Shown piece after piece: positions 18,754 to 26,989 of a stretch of DNA of 49,322 bases. Within the stretch, counting starts at the first letter, position 1; every line of letters starts with the position of its first letter. The stretch is from an uncultured Rhodoblastus sp. (GTDB lineage: Bacteria; Pseudomonadota; Alphaproteobacteria; Rhizobiales; Beijerinckiaceae): assembly GCF_903903185.1 (NCBI RefSeq), contig NZ_CAIUXT010000157.1, positions 1-49,322 on the forward strand, given 5' to 3'. Under the pieces are notes generated by a model. It saw only the letters and a program-made list of their open reading frames with translations, ran no database searches and had not been told where the DNA came from. The position numbers and the translations under genes were made by a program.

Positions 18754-19509
18754 TCAGCAGCGCGCGCTTTCGCCTTCGAAAGCACGAACCCACATTGCGC
18801 AGATGCCGGAGCGCACGATGTCCTCGATCGCGAATTCGATCACCGGAACCGGCAGGCCGTGCGAGCGGATCAGTTCGATCATCCGGCCAAGCCCCGAAGC
18901 CTGCTGGATATCGGATTGATGGATGTCGCCATTGACGACGCTGATGCAATTCTCGCCGACGCGGGTCAGAAAGGTCTTGATCTCGGCGACTGTGGTGTTC
19001 TGCGCCTCGTCGAGCAGGATAAAGGCGTTTTTCCACGAGCGCCCTCGCATCACCTCGAAGGGCGCCATTTCGATATCGCCGCGTTTGAGCGCGATCTCGT
19101 AAGCAGCGTCGCCGATGCGCTCCTTGATCGCGTCGGCGATGGGAACCGCCCAGGGGGCGAATTTGTCCTGCAGCGAACCCGGGAAAAAGCCGAGCGAACG
19201 GCCGCAGGGGACATTGGGGCGGGTAAGGATGATCTTGTCGATGCGGCCGGTGCGATAGAGATCGGCGGCGTGGGTGGCGGCGATCCATGTTTTTCCGGTG
19301 CCGGCGGGGCCGAGGACGACAATTTGCGGGCTGGAGCGCAGGGCGGCGAGATAATGCGACTGGGTGGGATTGAGCGCTTTGATGGGCGGGAGGACACGAT
19401 CGTTCTGGAATTTCGATCCTTTGAACTCGATGATTTCAGCATCTCCGTGTTGACGGACTCCGTATTGACGGGAATTGCGGCTCTTCTTTCGGTCCAGTTG
19501 CTTGCCCAC
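18754..19509 (-). CDS. PhoH-family ATPase
   Basis: A 251-residue P-loop ATPase. Walker A is GPAGTGKTW (residues 67-75), Walker B is ILLDEAQN, and the RPNVPCGRSLGFFPGSLQDK stretch typical of PhoH proteins is present. PhoH proteins are thought to be RNA helicase/nuclease-associated ATPases; the exact role is unclear. The GTG at 19509 was chosen because GAGGAG precedes it by seven bases; a TTG at 19524 lies in the ribosome site itself. The N-terminal 35 residues are basic and polar. It stands alone, with ~475 bp to aroQ and more than 1 kb of gene-free DNA upstream. Confidence 0.92.
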   Translation of the reverse strand: MGKQLDRKKSRNSRQYGVRQHGDAEIIEFKGSKFQNDRVLPPIKALNPTQSHYLAALRSSPQIVVLGPAGTGKTWIAATHAADLYRTGRIDKIILTRPNVPCGRSLGFFPGSLQDKFAPWAVPIADAIKERIGDAAYEIALKRGDIEMAPFEVMRGRSWKNAFILLDEAQNTTVAEIKTFLTRVGENCISVVNGDIHQSDIQQASGLGRMIELIRSHGLPVPVIEFAIEDIVRSGICAMWVRAFEGESARC

Positions 19510-19524
19510 GCGCGGACTCCTCAA

Positions 19525-20314
19525 GGGTGAATCGATGGGCGCGCTCTCCGGGTCAAGGCGGAAAGCACGGGGGAGGTTTAAGCGATACGACTGGGTAAAA
19601 GGCGGGGGAGGCTATTGCGCTTCGTAAGGAAGGTGACGCCATTGGCCTGCTCCTCGCTGAACCGAGGATATACGATTCGCCGCTAATATAAAGCAGGTAT
19701 TTTAGCTTTTTCACGGTCGGGAAGGCCGCGGGCAAGCTTGCGCGGACGAACCCGTTGGGCGAACCTGCCCACGTAGCGGCGGTGCCGCCGGGATGGACGC
19801 CCGCGCGACCACCCGCGCCAATCGGACCGGACCAGATATGCCCCACTGGAGCCGCATTCGGACAAACGGCTCTGTTTTGGGCGACCCCCTGCCCACCGAC
19901 CCGAAGCGCCATGGCTTGCGCGAAGGGGCTGCAATTCGGCGGAAACGCACACCGGGCGAGGCCGAGGCGTCGCGCCCGGGCCTGTCGACGCCGCAGGCCA
20001 ATGATTTCGCCCTGCGACTTTCCGAAAGCCCGGCCGGTTCGACCAATCCGGCGATCCGCTCGGCGATCCTTGAAGGGATCGCCTTTCCGCTTGACGCAGA
20101 CGACCAACAAAAAGGGAGTTTGAGTGGACCCAAAACGAGATCCTGATCGACCGCCTTCGGCTCGAAGGCGACCTCCAACTTCGGCTGGGCGATGGTCTCA
20201 CGTCGCCCTAAACCTGTCTTTCAGGCCTTTCTCGCAATGGCCGGAGCAATGCATTCAGCGGACCTCCCCGGCTTCCGTCAAACGCGTAGTCGTGACCGAG
20301 GCCGCGTGAAAACG
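19525..20314. other. Gene-free stretch, nothing convincing seen
   Basis: Several 100-190 codon open frames overlap on both strands between about 19550 and 20200, but none has a ribosome site, a family motif or a plausible composition; they look like chance frames in GC-rich DNA. The DNA becomes visibly more AT-rich near 20300 at the edge of the TIR/nSTAND block. Confidence 0.4.
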
Positions 20315-20390
20315 CTAAATGCTTCGGAGAGAATAGAAAGTCATTCCAAATTGTTTCTCAAATCGCGATGAATTCGAAATTTGGCTCTTT

Positions 20391-20638
20391 CTATCGCGGC
20401 AAATCGAGAATGATACCAGTCCAAACTCGTGCCGTCCCGATGGCGAAAAGGATCGCGGCGACGAGCGAGAAAACGCCGGGCATGGGTTGCCGGTCGCCAA
20501 AAAAACCGCCGCTGCGCCCGCCAACGCCGCCAGGCAGATCAAGGTGAGCGCGCCCTTGTTCCAGAACGAGGCCGATGATTGCAGATCGCGGGCGCGTTGG
20601 GCGCAACCCCGATTTTCGATCCAAGCCTGACCGTCCAT
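20391..20638 (-). pseudogene. Small two-TM membrane protein gene, apparently frameshifted
   Basis: An ATG at 20638 follows AAAAGGG with good spacing. That frame reads MDGQAWIENRGC... and a first TM segment (GALTLICLAALAGAAAVFLA). Near 20475-20495 the reading appears to shift: the next frame reads MPGVFSLVAAILFAIGTARV, a second hydrophobic segment, and stops at 20391 after TGIILDLPR. A run of seven T lies close to the change of frame. Joined, the product would be about 82 residues with two TM helices. It lies divergent from the TIR gene, sharing ~170 bp. Whether the shift is real decay or programmed cannot be told. The function is unknown. Confidence 0.45.
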
Positions 20639-20807
20639 GAATGGCCCTTTTCTCGCCTTCGACCGTTCAGCATCCTTTTTAAACATTTTTAACCTATTGC
20701 GCCTTGTCGCGAAAAGCGCCTAATATAAAAGATCATTGGCGGATTTCCCGAGGTTTTTTTTGGCGATGTTTTTTGAGTCGCCGCGTTCTGTGTTTGAGGA
20801 GACATCG

Positions 20808-22301
20808 ATGGGAAAGGAAACGTTTTGTTCGCCTCCGGTCGCTCAGAGAGTTTTTCTAAGCTATAGGCGCATAGACGATAGGGCTCCCCCTGAAAACCCG
20901 AAGGCATGCTACGTAAAACACTTTCGTGAGCAGTTGCTTTGGGAGCTGCAGATGAAGGGGGTGCCTGAAACTGTTGTCTGGATGGACCGCTATAATATTG
21001 AACCAGGAGACGAGTGGAATGAAATAATTGAATCAGCGCTTCAGGAGGCTGATTTATTTATAGCCCTTTTATCAAACAACTACATAACTAGCCCATGGTG
21101 CGATAAAGAGCTTTCGGCCATGGCGGCCCGTATCAGAAGCCTGGACGGCGATTTGAGGAAAAAGCGGATTTTTCGGGCCGACAAGCACCCCGTAGCCGAC
21201 GACAAAGTTCATGAAGTCCTGAAATCGGTACAAGCGGTCCGCTTCTACGATGTCGACAAGGATCGGCGCGACGAAGTGGAATATTATTATCGCGGGCGCG
21301 TCAGGCCTGAATTCTATGACCGCATTAATGAATTGGCGGTGGCGATTCAGGAACGGCTCAATCAGCTCGGCGTGCAGATGAAGACTCCCGTCGAAGAGCC
21401 CGCGTTCCTCGCGCCCGTTAATGGCCGCAAGGTTTTCGTCGCAAAACCGGCCAATGACATGCGCGACGAATACATTAATTTGATCACCGCGCTGAAGCAG
21501 GCCGGGTACAGCGTAGCCGATCTCTCGGAACTGGCCGAACAGCCTCAGAGCACTGTCAGCGCGGCTCTAGCGGATGCGGAGTTATCCATCCATCTCCTTG
21601 GCGATAAAGCCGGTTTCCGGCCCGAGGGGATCGACAAGGAAAGCGTCGCCTTCCAGCTCGCTCAGGCCGCGCTCGAAGCCGCCAAGCGCCCGTCTTTCTA
21701 CCGGCTGATCTACGCGCCGAAAGTGGTTCACTCCCAGGCTATCGAAAATCCGCACGTCGCGGAGCGCGATCCCTTTGCCGTGCTGGCGCGCTTTGGAAGC
21801 TTTTTGCCGTCGGATCAGGTCGTAGGCGACACGCCAACAAGCTTCGGCCAATTCGTCCTGCAGCGTTTGTCAACTCTATATTCTAAATCTGGATCTAAGA
21901 TTGTCAAACCCAAGCCGGTTTACATCCATTATGTCGGCGACGACCGAAATTTCGCCACCGAAGTATTCAAACGCCTGAAAGCCGAGGGCTATTCGCCGAC
22001 GCTCGCGCCGGATCCAGCGGACGGTGTGCCCGAGGATGTTCTCGACGAGATGCTCGCTAAGACCGAGCAGACTATCCTGTGCTGGGCGAATGCGGCTTAC
22101 AAGGACATCGTCACGCAATTGAACGACTCGATCATCTCGCGCTGGAGAGCAAGCGACCCGGATCGGCGTGCGGTTTGGCTCTATATTGGCGGCGCTGCGA
22201 GTTCGCGCAAGGAAGAGACGCTGGAGCTGAATCCATTTGGCAACGACGTCGAAAAGATGGTCGACATGAGGCGGCAGAACGAAGGGTCCACTGTCCAGTA
22301 A
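20808..22301 (+). CDS. TIR-domain protein with two further TIR-like/Rossmann modules
   Basis: A 497-residue protein. Residues ~13-180 form a TIR domain: VFLSYRRID (15-23), WMDRYNIEPGDEWNEIIESA, LFIALLSNNYITSPWCDKEL; Glu101 in WCDKEL is where catalytic TIR proteins carry the NADase glutamate. Residues ~206-345 form a second module (KVFVAKPANDMRDEYINLIT, ELSIHLLGDKAGF), like the TIR-like modules found next to TIR domains in predicted bacterial conflict systems. Residues ~368-480 form a third (KPVYIHYVGDDRNFATEVFK). The ATG at 20808 follows GAGGAG by seven bases; a longer frame to 20736 lacks such a site. Ten bases separate it from the nSTAND gene, so the two form an operon. It likely is the effector, cleaving NAD+ or making a cyclic ADP-ribose signal; this is inference. 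Base composition is more AT-rich than its neighbours. Confidence 0.88.
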   Translation: MGKETFCSPPVAQRVFLSYRRIDDRAPPENPKACYVKHFREQLLWELQMKGVPETVVWMDRYNIEPGDEWNEIIESALQEADLFIALLSNNYITSPWCDKELSAMAARIRSLDGDLRKKRIFRADKHPVADDKVHEVLKSVQAVRFYDVDKDRRDEVEYYYRGRVRPEFYDRINELAVAIQERLNQLGVQMKTPVEEPAFLAPVNGRKVFVAKPANDMRDEYINLITALKQAGYSVADLSELAEQPQSTVSAALADAELSIHLLGDKAGFRPEGIDKESVAFQLAQAALEAAKRPSFYRLIYAPKVVHSQAIENPHVAERDPFAVLARFGSFLPSDQVVGDTPTSFGQFVLQRLSTLYSKSGSKIVKPKPVYIHYVGDDRNFATEVFKRLKAEGYSPTLAPDPADGVPEDVLDEMLAKTEQTILCWANAAYKDIVTQLNDSIISRWRASDPDRRAVWLYIGGAASSRKEETLELNPFGNDVEKMVDMRRQNEGSTVQ

Positions 22302-22311
22302 GGCGGGCGAA

Positions 22312-25300
22312 ATGTCGGAACAAAACGCCAGCGTGAAGCGCCCCTATATCGGCTTTCTTCCTTTCGATTACGCGGATCGCGATTATTTCTTCGGCCGCGA
22401 CAGGGCGGTAGCGGCGGTCGAGTCACTGGTCCTGAACAACGGGTTCGTCGCGATCGTCGGCAGTTCCGGCGCAGGAAAATCTTCGCTGGTCCGAGCCGGA
22501 CTTATCCCGAAGCTTGAAGCGAGGCCGAACGAAAACTGGCGTTTCGGAACGATGGCGCCCGGAGACGCGCCGATCCGACGGCTCGCCGAGACGATTTCCA
22601 GTCTGCGCTCAAAGCCCGACGACTTGCGCGAAGCCTGGGACGAACGCATCGAACTGCTGCTCCGGCGATCGAAATTCGGCATTCCCGAAGCCCTTTCGAT
22701 GTTTTCGCCACTAGACCGCAAAGCCCGTTTCCTGCTGATCGTCGATCAGTTCGAGGAGATTTTCCGTTTCGCCAGCTTGCGGACAGGCACCTCCGAAAGC
22801 CGAGCGATTGCCGAATTGAACCGCGATGAGGCCACGAGTTTCGTCCGGCTCATTCTCGAGGCGAATGCTCAAGACGCGGTCCCCGTGAACGTCGTCATCA
22901 CGATGCGCTCGGATTTCATCGGCGACTGCGCCCGTTTCCATGATCTTCCCGAGGCGGTATCGCAACACCAATACTTAGTTCCCGGCCTAACGCGAGATGA
23001 ACTGGCCGATGGGATCGTTCGTCCGGCTGTAAAAGCCGGCGGGAGGATCGATCCCGAATTGGTTCAGCGGCTTTTGAATGACACCAATGAAGATCCCGAC
23101 CAATTGCCGATTCTTCAGCATGTGCTGATGAGATGCTGGCAATCGGCCGTTCGACGTAGGGCACCGGACGCGCCAGTTAAGATCGAGTTGGCGGATTACA
23201 GCGCGGCGGTCGGGGAGGAAACGGCGTTATCAAACCATGGCAATGAAATTCTCGCGGCGCTAAAATACTTAGACGAGGCGGACCCGTCGCCTCTGTCGCG
23301 TAACCTGATCGCCAAGCGCATCTTTCAGGCGCTGACGGAAGTGGACCGCACCGGGCGCGTCATACGCCGGCCGATAAAATTTGGTGATTTGAGCGATTGC
23401 GTTCGGTCGTCCGACTGGTCAGAGAGCGACACAAAGTTGGCTGTCAGGTCCGTCGTAGAGCGATTTGCCGACGCCGATTGCGGTTTCCTCCGGATCATCG
23501 GCGAGGGCGACCTTTGCGACTCGTCGATTATCGACATTGGCCACGAGGCGCTGATACGGCGATGGAGCAAGCTCAAGGGAGAAGGCGGCGCCGACTGGAT
23601 TCGCGAAGAACAAGACGACGGCGAGCGCTATTGGGAACTGGCAAAGCGAGCACGCGCCGCCAGCGTCATCAGCGGCAGCGAACTCGACGATTATGTGAAG
23701 TGGTGGGGCAAGGTCAAGCCGACCGCTGCCTGGGCACGGCGCTATACGAAGGATGGCAAGGACCATCTGAATTCGATAATTGATTTGCTGGAGCGCAGCC
23801 GGAAGGCTCGAGATGAGGAGAAGGAAACGAAACGCCTCGCCGCCGAGGCACAGAACGCGCAACTTGAAGCCAAGGCGGCGAAAGCTCTAGCATATGCCGC
23901 CAAGGCCAACGTTGAAACCGAAAAGGCTCGCGCGGCTGTTGCGGTGCAGGAGGCAAAGGCGGCTAAGCTGGAGGGTCAAAAAGCGCGGCTGCATCGTTTG
24001 CTGGCCCTTGCAGGTTGTTTGATTCTGGCGGCGGCGCTCGGCTTTTACTACCTAGTTCAACAACGTGATAAGCAGGCTGAAGCTCGGGATCGTCTAGACA
24101 AAGAAATCCGCGATGCTCGCGAGCATCGGCAGAATTTGTTGTTGGTCGCCGCGAAGGGCGTGATTGAGGGGCCCAAACTCGTTGGCGCCGGCGACGCGCT
24201 GGCACTGCTGCAAGCCTATCCCGACCCCGATTGGGGCAACGACATATTTCGCAACGCCATATACAAGACAATGGAATTAGTCAGGGAAGTGCGCCGGCTT
24301 GCGCCGGAACAGAAACCCGCATACTCGCCCGTTATGACGAGTGTGCCGGCATCGCCCGTCGGTCTCGTTGCCAAACCCGTCGTCAGCGTAAGTATGAATC
24401 CCAAGGTTCCTGTAGTCGCGGCTCTAAAATCGGGGAGACTGTATTTCCTGCGTTACGAGGACGGCGGTCAAAAGGTCGAGCAGCTTGCCGACCTCCCTGC
24501 TGGCGCGCCAGATTTTGGTAGCGTCCGCTGGAGTCCAGACGGCACCCGAATTTACATCGCTTCAGTTAACGAAAACGGCTGGATTATTCGGCCCTGCGGC
24601 AATGATCAACTTAGGAACGCGCTGCCGGGTTGCGTCGGTAAGACGGGAGATGAAAAGATGGTCGTTGGTGAAGGCGATTCGTTTTCCGGCGTCGGCGTAT
24701 GGAGCGGTAACGGCGAGAAGATCGTGACAGGCGGCTTTTTCGGTAAACCGCACGTCTGGGATGCGGGCACCGGCAAGTTAGTCGAGAAGATTGAAAGTCT
24801 TATCCCGAGGCCGGAGCGCGGCGTGTCGATCACGACCCTGGCCGTCAGCGTGTCGGGCGAATATCTCGCCGAAGGCGATTCCGACGGAAATATCACCATC
24901 GACGAGATCTCGCGGGGGGAGAAACGAGGGGCACCGCAGAAAGGGCCAAATGGTATCAGGCAACTGATTTTCAATCCAGCGAACGAAGACCAGATCTTGG
25001 CCGTAACTCAGTCCGAAACAAATGTCTGGAGCATCAAACACGCCGGCCAGCCGCAAAAGCTTGATGAGCATGGGGCGTCGGTCATGCAGGCCGCCTTCGA
25101 TCCAAATGGGCGCTTCATCGTCACCGCGTCGAATGACGGCAGTGTTCGTGTGTTCGACATTGCCAGCGACCAGTTGAATAAAGGGGTCGAACTGCGCGGC
25201 CACAGGGGGCCGGCCTTTGCGGTCGATGTCGATAAGGATGGAACCATAGTCTCGGGCGGAACCGACGGCACAATCCGGTTCTGGCGGCGATGGGCGGCGC

Positions 25301-25482
25301 GCGAAGCCAACGAGACCCAGAGTAAAGGTCCTTTGGCAATCGCCGAACTGCGGAAAACGATGGAAAGCATTCTGCCTTACGATGGCTACGGGCAGGGAAG
25401 GATTTCAGTTCCTCCCGAGATTCTATGCTCGCTGCAAAATAATTGCCCAAAGGATAAGCATACGCCGCAAGAAAGCCAGTAA
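22312..25482 (+). CDS. nSTAND-type NTPase with coiled coil, TM helix and WD40-like repeats
   Basis: This 1056-residue protein has the layout of an NLR-like sensor. Residues 1-45 (YIGFLPFDYADRDYFFGRD) lead into a STAND NTPase: Walker A GSSGAGKSS (50-58), Walker B FLLIVDQFEE (140-149), ITMRSDFIGD (196-205), the QLPILQHVLMRCW helix (264-276) and IDIGHEALIRRW (407-418). This matches the nSTAND1 type. Residues ~495-560 are a charged Ala/Lys/Glu coiled coil, ~562-583 one TM helix, and ~640-1000 degenerate WD40-like repeats (VRWSPDGTRIYIAS, AAFDPNGRFIVTASNDGSVR, GTIVSGGTDGTIRFW). NTPase and TIR partner would face the cytoplasm; the repeats would then be periplasmic if the topology is simple. It probably senses a trigger and activates the TIR protein encoded just before it. 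The role in phage defence is inferred. Confidence 0.88.
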   Translation: MSEQNASVKRPYIGFLPFDYADRDYFFGRDRAVAAVESLVLNNGFVAIVGSSGAGKSSLVRAGLIPKLEARPNENWRFGTMAPGDAPIRRLAETISSLRSKPDDLREAWDERIELLLRRSKFGIPEALSMFSPLDRKARFLLIVDQFEEIFRFASLRTGTSESRAIAELNRDEATSFVRLILEANAQDAVPVNVVITMRSDFIGDCARFHDLPEAVSQHQYLVPGLTRDELADGIVRPAVKAGGRIDPELVQRLLNDTNEDPDQLPILQHVLMRCWQSAVRRRAPDAPVKIELADYSAAVGEETALSNHGNEILAALKYLDEADPSPLSRNLIAKRIFQALTEVDRTGRVIRRPIKFGDLSDCVRSSDWSESDTKLAVRSVVERFADADCGFLRIIGEGDLCDSSIIDIGHEALIRRWSKLKGEGGADWIREEQDDGERYWELAKRARAASVISGSELDDYVKWWGKVKPTAAWARRYTKDGKDHLNSIIDLLERSRKARDEEKETKRLAAEAQNAQLEAKAAKALAYAAKANVETEKARAAVAVQEAKAAKLEGQKARLHRLLALAGCLILAAALGFYYLVQQRDKQAEARDRLDKEIRDAREHRQNLLLVAAKGVIEGPKLVGAGDALALLQAYPDPDWGNDIFRNAIYKTMELVREVRRLAPEQKPAYSPVMTSVPASPVGLVAKPVVSVSMNPKVPVVAALKSGRLYFLRYEDGGQKVEQLADLPAGAPDFGSVRWSPDGTRIYIASVNENGWIIRPCGNDQLRNALPGCVGKTGDEKMVVGEGDSFSGVGVWSGNGEKIVTGGFFGKPHVWDAGTGKLVEKIESLIPRPERGVSITTLAVSVSGEYLAEGDSDGNITIDEISRGEKRGAPQKGPNGIRQLIFNPANEDQILAVTQSETNVWSIKHAGQPQKLDEHGASVMQAAFDPNGRFIVTASNDGSVRVFDIASDQLNKGVELRGHRGPAFAVDVDKDGTIVSGGTDGTIRFWRRWAAREANETQSKGPLAIAELRKTMESILPYDGYGQGRISVPPEILCSLQNNCPKDKHTPQESQ

Positions 25483-25484
25483 AG

Positions 25485-25521
25485 CTGACTTGAGCGGCGC
25501 TCGTCCATCAATCAGTTTTTT
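25485..25521 (+). terminator. Possible weak terminator after the TIR/nSTAND operon
   Basis: A short stem (CTGA...TCAG with an inner GAGC/GCTC hairpin) ends in a run of six T directly after the nSTAND stop. The stem is short, so this is tentative. Confidence 0.35.
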
Positions 25522-26017
25522 CAGTCTTAACGCGTTCAGCAGTTTTAAGTTTATGTCGAGATGACGACTAATCAGTCCGACGTTCCGTTTTTGGCTCTAT
25601 TCTGAAAGGTCATGGTTTTGACCGGCAATGTTGCGAACTTGGCGCGGTCCTCCCATACAGCCATCGTCCGGTCTGCGCTAGGGACCGGACCTTCGCTCAA
25701 TGCCTGGAATCGGACCGATTCTTGCCCTTGCGGACGAAGATGACGATCATCCCCTTCCCGCCGATTCCTGACGCTGCAACGAGCGCACGGCCACTTCTAC
25801 TCGTAGCGGGCGTCCGCGTTAACAGGACAGGGGCGGAACGGATTGCGCTCAGGCAGGATTTTCGAAAAGAGGCCGCCGGTTTCCGGCCAATCATATTGCG
25901 TAAACAACAAGCGCCGCCGGAACAAACAAGGTCTTTTGCAGGACCAACGAGGTGAAGACCTCTGGAGCCTTTGACAATCCGACAGCATCGGATCGGGGCT
26001 CGGGTTTCTTTTTTTAC

Positions 26018-26062
26018 GCGTTTTCTTCACGCGAACCAGGTCCACTTCTCGCGTCAAAACGC
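26018..26062. repeat. Dispersed palindromic element with GTCCAC core, copy 2
   Basis: Outer arms GCGTTTT / AAAACGC, inner arms CACGCGAA / CTCGCGT (imperfect), and the core CCAGGTCCACTT. The length (45 bp) and layout equal those of the copy at 13747-13791, while the arms differ and keep pairing, which points to selection on structure. Confidence 0.6.
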
Positions 26063-26106
26063 TCAAAATCCCGGCCCGGCGCACCGGCGCCCAAGACCGC
26101 GTGCAT

Positions 26107-26132
26107 GAAAGGGCGTCCTTCGACGCCCTTTC
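26107..26132. repeat. GGGCGTC hairpin with 11-bp arms
   Basis: GAAAGGGCGTC / GACGCCCTTTC with a CTTC loop, a perfect 11-bp stem. It is the third copy of the hairpin family seen at 18519 and 18565 and lies ~90 bp past the end of the frd operon, so it may also help to end that transcript. Confidence 0.6.
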
Positions 26133-26219
26133 GATGTGTGCGCAAGTCTAATCTGCATCACTGGCGCCGGCGCCAGCGCCCCGGCGAAAAATCCCCGCGC
26201 CCCTCCCGTCGCCGTCCGT

Positions 26220-26594
26220 TCAAAACCCGATCGCCAGCAGCAGAAGGAAAGTGACCAGCGTCACGGCGGCGGCGACGCCGTAGGTCGCCAGTTTCAAAAC
26301 GGGCAGCGGTCCCGCTTTCATGTCCTTGAGCGTCAGGTAAATCCGTTCCGCGCCGTGCCAGAAGAACAGCGAAATTACGGCGAGCAAAACCAGCTTGCCG
26401 AGCGGATTTCGCGCGAAAGCGAGCGCATGGTCGTAGCTTTCGAAATCGGCCGGCAAGCCGGTTCCCGTAGGCCCGAGCACGTCGGTGATCAGGATCAGCG
26501 CGGGCCCGAAGAGCGCGGACAGCATGCCGCCAGCGCCGAAAAGCAGCCAGAAAATCGGAGATATGCTGCGCTTGACTGGAACGGCTTCACTCAT
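26220..26594 (-). CDS. frdD: Fumarate reductase membrane anchor subunit D
   Basis: A 124-residue hydrophobic protein with three predicted TM helices (IFWLLFGAGGMLSALFGPAL, LVLLAVISLFFWHGAERIYL, VAAAVTLVTFLLLLAIGF), close to the 119 residues of E. coli FrdD. The stretch FWHGAERIYLTLKD with its His is typical of this anchor, which helps to bind menaquinol. The ATG at 26594 overlaps the frdC stop by 4 bp. It is the last gene of the operon. Confidence 0.9.
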   Translation of the reverse strand: MSEAVPVKRSISPIFWLLFGAGGMLSALFGPALILITDVLGPTGTGLPADFESYDHALAFARNPLGKLVLLAVISLFFWHGAERIYLTLKDMKAGPLPVLKLATYGVAAAVTLVTFLLLLAIGF

Positions 26595-26989
26595 CGGGCC
26601 ACCCACATCGTTAACAGAATCAGGAGCAGCGAACTGCCGCCGGCGGCCAGCGTGGCGATTTGGGTGATCTTCGCCGCCGGGACCTGTTTGCCGTCGACGA
26701 TCATCTTCGGCATGGTCTTCGGCAGGGTCTGGAACCAGGTCACAACGTGATAGACCACGACCGCCAGCAGAAGCAGGTTCAACAGCAGCGAAAGGGGGCT
26801 TTGCAGGAACCGCAAAAAGGCGTTGTAGCTTTCCGGCCCGCGCCAAAGGCTGAACAGCCCGGTAAACAGCACGCCGCCATAGATCGTGACGGCGATGCCG
26901 CTGAGTTCGCGCGCGGTATAGGAGAGATAGGGCGGTTTTTTCCACCAGTCCTCGTCGATCGGTCGCGTGTAGGGGCGTCTCTCGCTCAT
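26591..26989 (-). CDS. frdC: Fumarate reductase membrane anchor subunit C
   Basis: A 132-residue protein with three TM helices, close to the 131 residues of E. coli FrdC. Family motifs are RPYTRPIDEDWWKKPPYLSY near the N-terminus, where E. coli FrdC has a similar RPYVRPM..WW stretch, and LLAVVVYHVVTWFQTLPKTM with the conserved His and Trp. Together with FrdD it anchors FrdAB to the membrane and binds the quinol. The ATG overlaps the frdB stop by 4 bp (ATGA). Confidence 0.92.
   Translation of the reverse strand: MSERRPYTRPIDEDWWKKPPYLSYTARELSGIAVTIYGGVLFTGLFSLWRGPESYNAFLRFLQSPLSLLLNLLLLAVVVYHVVTWFQTLPKTMPKMIVDGKQVPAAKITQIATLAAGGSSLLLILLTMWVAR

Larger units (their letters stand above)
25522..26219. 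other. Gene-free stretch with palindromic elements
   Basis: No convincing gene. On the minus strand near 25697-25800 a short frame ends in GGKGMIVIFVRKGKNRSDSRH, which could be a decayed gene end, but no family is recognised. The 3' part carries the dispersed palindrome at 26018-26062, the GGGCGTC hairpin at 26107-26132 and a 16-bp palindrome CTGGCGCCGGCGCCAG at 26161-26176. Confidence 0.4.

Noticed and set aside
19553-20201. Several overlapping 100-190 codon frames on both strands
   Set aside because: No ribosome site, no motif, and high Arg/Pro/Ser content typical of non-coding frames in GC-rich DNA.
25697-25894. Short minus-strand frame ending GKNRSDSRH as a transposase end
   Set aside because: No transposase motif (DDE, HUH) and no terminal inverted repeats or target duplications could be seen.
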